A stretch of DNA of 64,000 nt. It comes from Aotearoamyces nothofagi. Taxonomy: Eukaryota > Ascomycota > Leotiomycetes > Leotiales > Tympanidaceae. Shown piece by piece: positions 1-10,118 of the stretch (positions are counted from its first letter, which is position 1; each line of letters begins with the position of its first letter). The position numbers and the translations under genes were made by a program. Location of the stretch: positions 124,001 to 188,000 of the forward strand of contig JADDTR010000026.1 of the NCBI GenBank assembly GCA_015345905.1, read 5' to 3'. The notes beneath the pieces are model-generated. The model worked only from the letters and a program-made list of their open reading frames with translations, ran no database searches and was not told the origin of the DNA.

Positions 1-1486
1 CGGTATAGGATCTCATCTCGTCTCGTAAGTCGTAATCATACAGCGCCTGCACGCTCTTCTTGAAGCCTTCTAGACTATTACTCTCGACCATCTTCTTGAC
101 CCTCTCGATCTCCTTCTCCTGGCTTGCGCCGTCGTAACTCTCCTTTACAAACCATCTCCGCACCGTCACCTCTGCGAGTTGCTCGCCTACGACCTTCTCA
201 TCCGTCGTGGCACTCACGACGCCTTCTTTTTCCGCAATTTCAATACGCTCGCTCCAGGCCTTGCGGTTGCCCGCCGGACTATTGGCATTTGTGTCGCACG
301 ACACGAATCCCGCAAGGCGCTCGGGGTATTTTAGGGCGGTGTTCAGCGTTGTTGCGCCTCCGAGGCTGACACCGATCACAGTTGCGGCTTTCGGGACACG
401 CAGTGCGTCGAGAAGAGTTATGATATCCGACGCCAGCACATCGACAGTGATGGGCGCGTCTCCAACCTGGCTTGAGCGTCCACGGGAGTGGTACCGCAAA
501 ATGCGGTACTTCTGATTTTCTGGAATAGAGAAGAATGATGAAACGAAGCTATCCCAGATCCCGTAGTCAACTAGAATGCAGTTGCTGAGCACAATGAGAG
601 GCGCGTTGGGATCGGGAGAGCCTTCGAGCCGGAAGGGAAGTTTTACGCCATCTTTAGTGGTGATATAGGATTCAATTGCACTGCGGCTAGGTGCTGGGAA
701 AGTCCTGGTCTGTCCGTCTGAGGAGGTGAATTCTGAGACGTCTGGACTTGAAAGAGAGGCAAGATCACGAGGCGCAGGGCCGAAAGTGTAGTATAAGTCG
801 TACGTACGTCTTCTCTTCTCTTGCACCACATGTGTTATCAGTTCATTGTGCCATGGTGTTGAGCTGGCAGCCTTGTGTATTTCCCCGCCGAGACCATTTT
901 TGGGAGCAAATTCATGCAACGCAAGGTACTCGGTTTGATCCTTTGGTTCGACGGACGAGGTTACAAATCGGCGTGTGCGAAGCCATCCGGGGACTTTGGC
1001 TAGCATAGGGATATGCTCCTCTACATACCACTTGTCGAGTTCCTTCGTCTTGTCGTCTCCAGCATACAACGTTAAACTCACAGCCATCAATACATTGCCC
1101 TCTCCTTCAGCACTTATGTCCTCCAGGGGCCCGAATTCTTTTGCTTCACGGGTTTCCACCAAGTCGTAGAATCGCCTATCAACGGTAATCTGCCTCATTG
1201 TGTCCCTCTCCCTCTGTGTCTGCGCCGGCGCCTGTCTCAGTGCTGTGTATGGCTCTTTCAGCATCTCCGCCATATCTGTAACATCATATAAAGCCATCCA
1301 TTCTGGTAAATCTTTGCCCTGACCTTCGAGGTCATTGGCTCGATAGCGGAAGCCATTCTTGAAGATCTTGGGGTATCGTAGCCGGGTAGGACCGTGCTCG
1401 TTGTTATACCAGTCATGGAATTGTGCAACCGGAAGACTGGGCTTCGGCTGCATCGTCACATATAGGAGGCCGGAAATAGGGGCCAT
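1..1486 (-). CDS. Two EthD-like barrels fused to alpha/beta hydrolase; probable 3-carboxymuconolactone hydrolase/decarboxylase (partial)
   Basis: Single open frame of 495 codons from the ATG at 1486, running off the left edge. Residues about 1-100 and 105-215 are two copies of a dimeric alpha+beta barrel (EthD/muconolactone-isomerase class), each with a W-Y-x-x-E-H signature (DWYNNEHGP; KWYVEEHIP). From about residue 270 an alpha/beta hydrolase begins, with strand ILSNCILVDY, a YHSRGRSS turn and nucleophile elbow GVSLGG (Ser near 372), as in 3-oxoadipate enol-lactonases. The catalytic Asp and His should lie beyond the window. Next to the muconate cyclase and the ring-cleavage dioxygenase, the likely role is turning 3-carboxymuconolactone into 3-oxoadipate, a reaction fungi are known to do without a free enol-lactone. 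Seen: domains and neighbours. Known: PcaD-like hydrolases act here. Inferred: exact substrate. It could instead be a plain enol-lactonase. Confidence 0.75.
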   Translation of the reverse strand, partial: MAPISGLLYVTMQPKPSLPVAQFHDWYNNEHGPTRLRYPKIFKNGFRYRANDLEGQGKDLPEWMALYDVTDMAEMLKEPYTALRQAPAQTQRERDTMRQITVDRRFYDLVETREAKEFGPLEDISAEGEGNVLMAVSLTLYAGDDKTKELDKWYVEEHIPMLAKVPGWLRTRRFVTSSVEPKDQTEYLALHEFAPKNGLGGEIHKAASSTPWHNELITHVVQEKRRRTYDLYYTFGPAPRDLASLSSPDVSEFTSSDGQTRTFPAPSRSAIESYITTKDGVKLPFRLEGSPDPNAPLIVLSNCILVDYGIWDSFVSSFFSIPENQKYRILRYHSRGRSSQVGDAPITVDVLASDIITLLDALRVPKAATVIGVSLGGATTLNTALKYPERLAGFVSCDTNANSPAGNRKAWSERIEIAEKEGVVSATTDEKVVGEQLAEVTVRRWFVKESYDGASQEKEIERVKKMVESNSLEGFKKSVQALYDYDLRDEMRSYT

Positions 1487-1954
1487 TGTGTATCTGGTTT
1501 TCGTCTTCTTCTGCTGAAATGACGCAGGTGCTTAGAGAACTGTTCCGTTGCGCCTGGGGATTTTGGGGATACCATATTTGTGTGGGGTTGATAGCGGGGA
1601 CTTTTACGCCGGAGAGGGGCAGAAGAATTACCCGTGGTGAACTCCCGGAGGTGGACCTGTCAGCCACCCTATAAGCCTGGCGTTGGCGCTATTTGGGTAA
1701 GATTGGAGTCGCCGTGACAGGTTGCCGTAAATCGGAAAGCCTGTCCAAATGTTCGGTAGATGCTCCGGTTAGCGATTTCTCAACGGGACGAGGGCGGAGA
1801 GCGATGGCCGCATTAATCTGCACAGTACAGACCGTTATAGACCGTACGGAACGTACTTTTCCATGGTAGAGTATATTTGGGTTCTCTTGGGTTTACTCGG
1901 GTTTACTTGTGCTATTATGGCATTTATCGTAGAATAATAGCAATGAATATATTC
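1487..1954. promoter_or_regulatory. Intergenic region upstream of the fused hydrolase
   Basis: 468 bp between the stop of the muconate cyclase and the ATG of the fused hydrolase, both on the minus strand. It must hold the terminator of the first and the promoter of the second. No gene, repeat or convincing TATA box is seen; the part near 1860-1930 is AT-rich. Confidence 0.5.
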
Positions 1955-3197
1955 TTAGTCATACCAAATCGCATTCATGCCAAACCCAGGCTCTGGGATA
2001 TCTAAATGGGCGACCCTCGCCAGAAATTCATCCCGCCAGCGATATATCTCTATAAATCCTGTCTGATCGTCTGTCAATGCCAGCCACTCATCGCTAAAAT
2101 CGCTAGGGCTGATGGCATTCGAATGGCCACCACTTGTAGGTGTTGGGTTCATGCATATCTGCCTTTCGATGTTGCCTGCGGGCCCAATACTAAAGGCACT
2201 GATGTAGCCAGTAATGTCAGAACCATTTGCTCGTGCTGTTGCAAAGAGAAATTTTTTGCTGTGAGATAGGAATACGACATCAGAGCGGTATTTGAATTTG
2301 GGGTTGACGCCTGCCAGGAATGTTAGTATGCCCGCGTAGAAACTCGGCGGATTAACGCTTGCCTGGAGGAATCAAAGGATAGGTGATATGTGTGTAGACT
2401 GGCAGATGCGTTTTTGGGTCGATTATGTAGACTGCAAGTCGGTTTCCTGCTTCCATCAAAGCGTACAGATAGGTTCCGGCAGGGTGCAGTTCCACCCACC
2501 GAGGATGATCACCTTTGGAAGGAGCATCAACACTATCAACGAGTGTGAGTTGACCTGACTTGCTGTCCTTTTTATGCGTCCAAATCTTGTCTGCCCACAT
2601 GTCGGCTGAATAAAGGTATGATTCAGAATCATCGAAGACCATACCGTGAACTGCTGTTTCGGGGCTATATTCGTAATTTTGGATATTCGACTCCAGACCT
2701 CCATTATCATTTACAGAAAAGACATTTCCGTAGCCAGCATAATTATAGAATGGGTTCCCATATACATTATATGGTGCCTTTTTGGCCGCTAGGATAAATA
2801 TTGCTCTTGTGTTGGAGTCCGCGGTTGCTGCTAAGGCTAGAAGACTATGAGGGCTATTGTATTCTGCATTGGGTCGAGACAGAACTTACGATGACCTCCC
2901 ATTGGATGTGAGGCATAGTGGACTATTTCAGTAGGACTTTTGACAGTATAACTAGACCATTTCTTCATAGAGGCGCCATATATATTTTTCTTGCTGTGCT
3001 GAACAGAGGACATTGAGTTGAGACACCATGAAAAAGGTCGCGCCACAACTCACATCAAACGTCATCCAAGAGACAGGTTCATCATGAGGAATTGCGGTTC
3101 GCTTGATCAACTTCAACGTGAGGGCTTCATCGTCAAACTCAACAGTGAAGATGGCTCCCGGTGGGGTCCAGGTCCCAATCATCAAATGGTGAAGCAT
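1955..3197 (-). CDS. CMLE: 3-carboxy-cis,cis-muconate lactonizing enzyme (cyclase), seven-bladed propeller
   Basis: Eukaryotic-type 3-carboxy-cis,cis-muconate cyclase (EC 5.5.1.5), the lactonising step after ring cleavage of protocatechuate. Exons 3197-3054, 2998-2890, 2830-2363 and 2310-1955 give 358 residues, close to the Neurospora enzyme. Recognisable blocks are HHLMIGTWTPPGAIFT at the start, KKNIYGASMKKWSS, GMVFDDSESYLYSADMWA, GDHPRWVELHPAGTYLYAL and the C-terminus PGFGMNAIWYD. The start at 3197 is chosen because homologues begin with this block; an upstream in-frame ATG at 3251 would add 18 residues. Intron 3 appears to use a GC donor (CAG/GCAAGC, branch ACTAAC, acceptor GCAG); a GT six bases on is the alternative and is also in frame. 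The intron 2 acceptor may be 3 nt later. It is divergent from the dioxygenase, with which it should be co-regulated. Confidence 0.93.
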
Positions 3198-3876
3198 CCT
3201 TGGTTGGAAACGGAGGAGGTCAAGTTCTTTCGGCTCTGGATCATGCCACAAGCAAGAAATCGTACGAAGACAGCAGCGAAAGGGTTTCCGAGGGGTTCCA
3301 TGTCAGTTTTGGGCATTTGGGATATTTTGGAAGTTGCAGTAGGAAGCGCGGGGAGATAAGGCGAAGGCAGTCGCTATCGGCATGTGATGAGTCCTCTCTG
3401 CGTCCTATTTATTAAACGGGAAGCTGTGATTGGCGGGCGCCATACAGCGCCTGGCTCGGGAGTGGTCCTAGGGAGGTGGTGCTGGCGCCTTCCGGGAGAC
3501 GATGTGGCGCGAGGGAAGCGGGGTGTGGGGCAAAGCCTGCGGGGGGAGGCCCGGCGAAACAGCCGATTTTGGGTGCCGTGGGCTGCGCGTCGTAGATAAT
3601 GTCGCCCGGGGGAGAGGAGGGCAGACGGAGAGGGCAGAAGAGGCGGGAGGGCATTGAGTCCAGAGGAACTAGGTGCTTGGTGCTCGACGCTTATAAGCAG
3701 GGCGGCCCTCCGTGCGGAGATGGGATGTGAGTCTTCATCATCATCTTCATCTTCATCTTCATCTTCGTCCTCGTCCTCGTCTTTATCGTCATCCTCGTCT
3801 TCATCGTCTCTGCTCTGCCCTGCAGTGCCCTTGAATAGCATTACATACGTTTTACAATCTCACCCCATCTGCCATA
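3198..3876. promoter_or_regulatory. Divergent promoter of the muconate cyclase and the dioxygenase
   Basis: 679 bp between two divergent start codons, so both promoters lie here. GCGGGG matches to the CreA carbon-repressor consensus (SYGGRG) occur at 3348-3353, 3518-3523 and 3539-3544, and a GATAAG (AreA-type) at 3355-3360. These motifs are short and common, so control by CreA is an inference, though it fits aromatic catabolism in fungi. A pyrimidine-rich tract follows at 3732-3813. Confidence 0.5.
3732..3813. repeat. TCATCT/TCGTCC-type pyrimidine tandem tract in the dioxygenase leader
   Basis: About 80 bp of imperfect trinucleotide and hexanucleotide repeats (TCA, CTTCAT, CCTCGT) ending about 60 bp before the dioxygenase ATG. 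Pyrimidine-rich tracts are common just upstream of fungal transcription starts. It creates acidic (Asp/Glu) or Ser-rich open frames that are not genes. Confidence 0.8.
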
Positions 3877-4895
3877 ATGGCTCCAGCGGCCACGCAGTCG
3901 AGATTCGACCCAACGTTCACCGACCATGTCATTGAGACAATGGGCCCCAAATGTACCGGCCGCTCACGAGAAGTCCTGGCAGCTCTCGTCAGACACATCC
4001 ATGACTTTGCTCGCGAGGTTGAACTCTCCGTAGATGAGTGGCAGTTGGGTATTAATTTCTTGAACACTGTTGGCCAAATCAGTACCCCAACAAGAAATGA
4101 AATGCACCGTCTCTCCGATGTCATTGGCCTGGAGACGTATGTAATCCCTACCTCTCTCACTGTTTGCTCCATATGCTAAATGTTCCTGCAGGCTGGTCGA
4201 CGAAATCGCACATAAGCTTCTAACCGAATCCGACACTCCTCCAACTTCATCCTCGATCTTGGGCCCATTCTGGAGCCCAAACGCTCCATTCCGTGAGAAC
4301 GGCGGCAGTATCATCCAGGACCCTACTCCAGGGGGCCAAGTAGCACTGATGCACGGCACGGTTTCGGACTTTATAACACATAAACCAATCCCAAACGCTG
4401 TATTCGATATCTGGCAAGCGTCATCTAACGGAAAGTACGATTTCCAGGACCCAGAGAATCAGACCGACAACAATTTGAGAGGGAAGTTCAGAACAAACGA
4501 GGAGGGGAAATACTACTTTTACTGTTTGAAGCCTACAGCTTACTCTCTGCCTACCGATGGTATGTTGCTGATTATGTCTTTTTATTCCGCACAATGCTAA
4601 CTCATGTGTCGCAGGTCCCGCAGGCGTACTCCTAAAACTTCTTGACCGTCACCCAATGCGTCCTGCTCATATCCACCTGATGGTATCAAATGAAGCCTAC
4701 AGGCCAGTTACAACACAAATATATCCTAAGGACGACCCATGGTTGGCAACCGATACTGTCTTTGCAGTCAAGGACGATCTTGTAGTCGAGTTCACGCCTT
4801 TCAAGGATCCTAACAATAAGGATGTTACGCTGGAGCTCGAATATAACGTCCGATTGGCGCCAAAAGCGACGCCTGCCACGAACGGTTCCAGTTAA
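3877..4895 (+). CDS. Intradiol ring-cleavage dioxygenase, probably protocatechuate 3,4-dioxygenase
   Basis: Non-haem Fe(III) intradiol dioxygenase. Exons 3877-4136, 4192-4559 and 4615-4895 give 302 residues. The N-terminal helical dioxygenase linker domain (about 1-110) contains [20 protein letters not shown]; the catalytic domain has [14 protein letters not shown] (first Tyr ligand), [15 protein letters not shown] (second Tyr ligand) and RPAHIHLMV (both His ligands). All four iron ligands are present. The fold alone does not separate catechol, hydroxyquinol and protocatechuate enzymes, because fungal members of all three share this linker-bearing type. The neighbouring cyclase acts on 3-carboxymuconate, the product of protocatechuate cleavage, so protocatechuate 3,4-dioxygenase is preferred; hydroxyquinol 1,2-dioxygenase is the main alternative. 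No signal peptide is seen, so it is likely cytosolic. Confidence 0.88.
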
Positions 4896-6279
4896 GGAAG
4901 GCACAGATGTACACATGCTCTTCCTGATGGAAAGTCGTTTCACGCAGAGTTGTTTTATAGCACATGCCCAATGTTAAGCAGGGCTGGTCAAAGGCTTTTA
5001 GTGTATACTGAAATCGAGTTATCATATAGTTAGGGCGTCTGCTATTATCTGTTGCAATCTATTCATTCAAGCTGAATCCTAACTTTTGCTTTTGTCCATA
5101 CTATCCAAGTTGATTATATATATTTTAAAATAGCGAGGCCAACCTTGTATTCAAACTTACAACTTAAGGGTTTAGAAGTGAGACCCATGAAAGCTGAGAC
5201 ACCCAAGACAGCAATATTACACGCATCGGCACCTGGGGTAAATGAGTGTAAATGTACCAAGCATCCCATCTACTCATAGCCTTGACCGAGATCATCTTTC
5301 AACATATATTCCTTACTTAGCTACCTATATACCTCCTAAGAACAAACAGTCTCAGCGGGGATTCTGAGCCCGACTATAATGTATATCCATCTACATTCCA
5401 CCATTGAGGCGCGATCGTCCTGAGACTTTTTCTGTCTTCCTTCATCTGTATTGGGCCAACTAGCGGTGCCGAAATATCATTATAGCATTTTTCTCTTATG
5501 CCAATCCAGTAATTCGGGATTCTAGAACCGGAATTTCCAGGAATCTTGGAAGCCTAGGAGTGGCACTTTCTGGAAACCCGGAGGCCTAGAAGTCATATTT
5601 TCCGGGATTTTAGAAAGCCTATGGGCCCGAATCCCGGGCTACGCGGACCTCTGGGGGTAACAATTCCAAGCAGTTTGGAGTCCTAGATGGGGCATTTTCC
5701 GGAATTTTGAAAGCCTAGGAGCCCAGATCCAGAGCTATTCGGACCTCTGGGGGGTAAGACTTTGGGAAATTCGGAGTCCTAGAAGTGACAATTTCCAAGT
5801 ATCTCAGAAGCCTAAGAGTCCAAATCCCGGCCTCTTCGGGTCTCTGGAAGTGCCCCTTTTACACTGTATAGCCTCCTGGGAGTAACGATCTAGAGTACCT
5901 CAGAGGCCTCAAAGCCTGGAATTCGGGAGTTCCGAGTATCTGGCAGTGAAAGGCTAAATATTTCGGACTCCTAATCCTGGATGGCAACCCTTTATTCCGC
6001 CCATACATTTTCTTGCAATGCACTAAGCTTATTTGTGTAAAAGCTTGTCCAGTATAACCCAGTATAACCAGAAAATAGTTATTGCCCCTTATATTCAACG
6101 ATTCCCTAGAGAAAGGCCTTATAATTACGCGATTATATGACATATACCAGAACCTCGAGCAAACCGTCTCTCACTTTTATCGACGCCCTTCGGTATATGG
6201 AGAAATCACTCTTTAGGGGCGTCCAGATCATACTATAGAAATCATGTAATATTATGTAACCATTTTCCCTCCTGCTAGA
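4896..6279. other. Gene-free 1.4 kb with a degenerate tandem repeat
   Basis: No supported gene. The first 600 bp are AT-rich 3' flank of the dioxygenase. A tandem repeat lies at 5551-5910 (separate entry). The rest, to the stop of the 2EXR gene, shows nothing recognisable. Confidence 0.7.
5551..5910. repeat. Degenerate tandem repeat, about 96-bp unit
   Basis: The motif AAGCCTANGRG recurs at 5550, 5615, 5711 and 5808, and GGACCTCTGG-like blocks at 5645, 5741 and 5838, so three copies have a period of 96-97 bp with a shorter copy in front. Within each unit a second GGAGTCCTAGA/CTAGAAGT half-motif suggests an older shorter unit. Copies are clearly diverged. No open frame spans it. Confidence 0.75.
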
Positions 6280-7107
6280 TCACACTTCAAACCTCGCCAG
6301 TCTTACTTTAATTTCTGGCGTTCTTAATCTCTCCTGACCCTCCCCCTCAGTAGCTAGAGCCGCGTCCATAAGCCCCTTATTCAGCTCCTTAGACAAAAGA
6401 ACATGCTCCTCCAACGCCCTCGCCAGAAACCTTCCCCTAGGATGAACATCATCCGGTCCCACGAGCACCACCCTCATCTTCCCTCTCATGCTTCCCATAA
6501 ACTTCACTTCGAGCTTATCCTCTCTCTCTTCCATAAACACGATTGCCAACTCTTTCAGTGCCCTAAATGGCTTCAGTGCTCTCAGCAAAGTCGGTACATC
6601 CTTGACATGCATGTCAGACCAGTTGATTGCAAGTGACTGAATATGAGCTATATCGTTTGGTTCCTCACTCAAGCGATCGAGGATGAACTCTCTGGGCATT
6701 CCAAGACTCAGCGCTGCTGGGGCCGACAAAAGAGATCGGACTCCATATGCATCGAGCGCATAGAGTGACACCGGAATGTAAAGCGTGTCAACGGCCGGGT
6801 TGAAGAGACCGGCAGGGAAGGGGTGGGGGGATTTGAACGTCACGCCAGCACAGGATCGGTAGACTGAGAAAGCCTCGAAGCGGGATTCCTGGCATGCATG
6901 AAAAATGGCAGGGAGTTCCGGTCGAGATATCGGTTTGACGAGTAGGTCGTTTGCAGGTTCTAGGTTGGGTAGTTCACCTTCTAGAGCTATCGGCCTCAGC
7001 TGTAACTCAACAACGCGTGATGGAAACGCCGACCGCCATATTTGGAGGCGGATCTCCAGCGGGAACCGAGTAAACGGTCCAAACACTTCCTCTGCTGAGG
7101 GGTTCAT
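6280..7107 (-). CDS. 2EXR domain protein (fungal, F-box-like N-terminus)
   Basis: Intronless, 275 residues, with a true ATG at 7107. Residues 9-40 carry the fungal 2EXR signature FTRFPLEIRLQIWRSAFP-SRVVEL, followed by LPAIFHACQESRFEAFSVY and FNPAVDTLYIPVSL, the usual order of this large Pezizomycotina family. The N-terminal LPxEIRxxIW helix pair resembles an F-box, so a role as substrate adaptor has been suggested, but no function is established. The C-terminal third is Arg/Lys/Glu rich. It stands alone between two gene-free stretches. Confidence 0.8.
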   Translation of the reverse strand: MNPSAEEVFGPFTRFPLEIRLQIWRSAFPSRVVELQLRPIALEGELPNLEPANDLLVKPISRPELPAIFHACQESRFEAFSVYRSCAGVTFKSPHPFPAGLFNPAVDTLYIPVSLYALDAYGVRSLLSAPAALSLGMPREFILDRLSEEPNDIAHIQSLAINWSDMHVKDVPTLLRALKPFRALKELAIVFMEEREDKLEVKFMGSMRGKMRVVLVGPDDVHPRGRFLARALEEHVLLSKELNKGLMDAALATEGEGQERLRTPEIKVRLARFEV

Positions 7108-8675
7108 AATGGTTTAAATGTCTTCACAGGTCTACATTATTTGACTAATTGAAGAAGATTGCACAGGGTAACTCTGTGGACTGGCGGATCAACACTTGTC
7201 GTGACACGGGAGACGCCTTACCGAATCAGGGCTCGGTTCATGCCACAACAATACAGCAATTGATCTTGAATCTCGATAAATCTTTATCTGTTTAAGTTTA
7301 ATAGAGTACAAATACGATTAGGCCCCTATACGTCGGCTGAAGGCCGATGCAGAAAGGGCGGGATACAGAGGGCCAGGTACTGTAGTGGTACTGCAGCAGC
7401 ATTCTTTAGGCTGTACTGTTATAATAGTTAGTTTTTGACACACCCAGACTCCTGGTAATTAATATTTTAAGGTATAGACAGACACATCATAGAAGTCGGC
7501 CTGTACCAGAAGTAGTTTTTATTGTTCAATGCGAGCCTAGTCTAAGACAAAGCAGGATTAGAGCAGGTATGCCACTATAAAAGCAAGTCGCGCGCACATA
7601 ATAACAGAATATCTCTTCAACTCGCCTCTCTCCCCATGTTGTAAAGCAATGCACAAGGAAAAAGCCAAGGAAAATAAGGAAAACCTCCCCAGAAGCGGCC
7701 ATGATTCATATCCCTCTGCCCACTGCAATACCGAAAGATCCTAGAATGCAATCCTATTTTGTTGTAGTGGTGGAAGCTTGGTGGACGCCATAGTCATGAT
7801 TTGTTGCTCTTGTCGAGGTAATCCGCTGCTTCTGGGTCCACCTCATTACTTCCCCGGGCGCGCCGTACCACTACAAACATGCAAAGAAAGTCTCAAATGC
7901 AAGGAAATATGAAATTGATGTCTCTGGAAAGCCGCTCTTATACTGGCGCATCAATGATGAGACTTATAGGTCATGTGCGGTCCAGGTGGATCCGTGCTCT
8001 TGCGTGTTTCGTGTGCTGTATCGTTGATGACATCCGGGTTGAAGTTTGACGAGCTTGATACTGCTTAAGAAAGCTAGTAAATAGCGACAAGGAGATTGAT
8101 TGTCACGTGTACTTCGTAGGAGGATGCCATCGGCCTACCGTTCGTTGGCTTCGACATCGTCTGACTTGAAGGCTAACGACTGCATATTATACTGCAGTCA
8201 AAGCGTGTTTCAATAGTCATGCCGAAGTCCAAAGCTTCACGAGCCATGTAGAAAATTTCATAAGACGAAGATAGGTCGATAGCGAAACAAGAGTCCATAA
8301 GAGATGAGTGGAGCGTGGTCGAGCCAGTAGCCATATGTTCGTCCACGAGATATATAGGGAGGTTGAGCGACAGTGATGGTGATTTGCCAGAGACGGAGGT
8401 ATTACAATGCGAATATCGATCGAATAGCTCCATCTCACAAATAGAATCAATACCATTGCTGTCCAGCCTGGTCATCTCGCTTTGGTCGATGGTTGCAAGT
8501 GTCGCCAAATCCAGAGCCTGCTGCTGCGCCTTTCGAAGCAGAGCGAAGCCTATTTGCGGAGACTAAAGCGTCAGCCATCTAGTCAGCATACCATTCCTCT
8601 CGCGGACAGCGTCATAACATAGCATCAACGCGAAGGAGAATGATTCCTTACAAGGAACCGGAGCTAGCGAGACAC
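7108..8675. other. Gene-free 1.6 kb between 2EXR gene and casein kinase
   Basis: No supported gene. It contains a possible LTR-like fossil at about 7260-7438 and the 3' flank of casein kinase I. A minus-strand open frame at 8173-8580 (frame beginning SPQIGFALLRKAQQQ) has no recognised family and no clear start; it may be 3' UTR or an unrecognised terminal exon. Confidence 0.5.
7260..7438 (-). mobile_element. Possible solo LTR fossil, Ty1/copia-like
   Basis: Read on the minus strand the segment starts TGTCA, then an A/T-rich stretch with TATAACAG, and ends in an AT-rich part with CA near 7260. This resembles the LTRs of fungal copia elements in size and layout. No internal region, primer site or target-site duplication was found. 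If real it is an old, solitary remnant. The call rests on appearance only. Confidence 0.22.
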
Positions 8676-10118
8676 TCACATCCTATCACTTCCACCAACG
8701 GCTCGGTTCGTATCTGGTGTGTCGACACCACCAGCTCCACGCTCGATGACCTTGCGGCGGGAGCCAGAGATGGCACCGGGCTTTGAGGCGCTCGAAGCGT
8801 GTTGAGGAGTAGGTTGACCAGCCGTGGCAGCAGTGGTACGGGTGCGTCCTGGCTTCTCCTCCTCGTCTTGAGCTGGCTGTTGTCCAGCAGCCTGTGCAAT
8901 AGCCTGGGCATTCTTCTGGTACTTATACACAGTCCAGTCAAAGACGTAGTCGTACTGGAAACCCTCACGGACGAAGAGATCACGGAAAATCTTTCGAAGG
9001 TAGGAATAGTCGGGCTTGTCATCGAATCGGAGGGAACGAGTGTAGTTGAGGTAAATAGCGAACTCGTTAGGGAAGCCACGGCATAGGACCTCAGTAGGAG
9101 TGGTCATCTTCTTCTCCATAATCCTGTCATACTTCTGCTTCTTGGTAGCAGCCTTCAGGCCTTGCCATGGAAGGGAACCGCGGCAGAAGTAGAGCATAAC
9201 GTATCCAAGGGACTCCATATCGTCACGGCGAGATTGCTCTGTATGTAAATCAGTGATAGTACACAGATCGGGAACCAATTAGAGACTTACCGACACCAAG
9301 ATGCGTGTTGATAGACGCGTAACGAGCAGTACCAGTCAAGTTCTTGTTCTCCCTATAAGGGATATGGAAGTGAGTCTTTGGGTCGCGGTACTTCTTTGCG
9401 AGGCCGAAATCAATGACGTTGACTTGGTTGCCACGCTTTCCAATGCCCATAAGAAAGTTATCAGGCTTGATATCGCGGTGAATGAAAGACTTGGCGTGGA
9501 TGTACTCAATCCGGGAAATGAGCTGATCGGCAAGCAACAGGACAGTTTTCAACGAGAACTTGCGGTTACAGAAGTTGAACAGATCCTCCAAACTAGGTCC
9601 AAGGAGATCTAGAACCATAGCATTGTAATCACACTCGGTACCGAACCAACGAACAAATGGGATGCCAACACCGCCAGCAAGAGACTTGTAGACACGGGCT
9701 TCATATTCGAGTTGCGGATGCTTGGCCTTGACACTTTCAAGCTTGATGGCAATTTCCTCACCGGAAATAATGTTGGTGCCAAGGTATATGTCACCGAAAC
9801 TACCGCTACCAATCTTTCGGCCGATGCGGTATTTATTACCCACGCGAAGATCCTAAAAAAACACGCTGTGTTAGCATCGTGTCCAATAGCAAGGCAGTGT
9901 GCTTATGGTTTAAACTAGAAATGTATTTGTGTAGAGAATGCCAGCACAAGATCTCAGATGACCTCCGATGAGGCTTTGTGAGAAAATCCCACGCCATCAA
10001 CATCATGCTACTTCTTGACGGGTTGACAAGATGGTGATCGTGGAGGCTGAAGAAAGGGAGTATAAACCAGAGGGTTGGATTTCGACTTGGAAGCGGGTGG
10101 ATTCACCATAGTAGTCAT
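8676..10118 (-). CDS. ck-1a: Casein kinase I (CK1 delta/epsilon type)
   Basis: Serine/threonine kinase of the Hhp1/CK-1a type, which in Neurospora phosphorylates the clock protein FRQ; other roles are in DNA repair and morphogenesis. Exons 10118-10107 (only 12 nt, M-T-T-M), 9852-9291 and 9238-8676 give 378 residues. Seen: glycine loop [16 protein letters not shown]-type Lys near 41, [12 protein letters not shown] with catalytic Asp near 131, [10 protein letters not shown] with Asp near 152, and the CK1 marker PFVRWFGTE. The kinase domain is followed by a Gln/Ala-rich tail ending [12 protein letters not shown]. The 254-nt first intron is long for this region. The start comes from exon 1; the GTG upstream of GNKYRIGRK is only an open-frame edge. 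A GTGAGT donor-like site overlaps the stop codon, so a second C-terminal isoform is possible. Confidence 0.95.

Noticed and set aside
3374-3841. Minus-strand frame with a long Asp/Glu run
   Set aside because: Produced by the pyrimidine tandem tract in the dioxygenase leader; no domain and no conserved start.
8173-8508. Minus-strand frame downstream of casein kinase I
   Set aside because: The apparent start is TTG, no family recognised; noted as possible UTR or terminal exon but not called.
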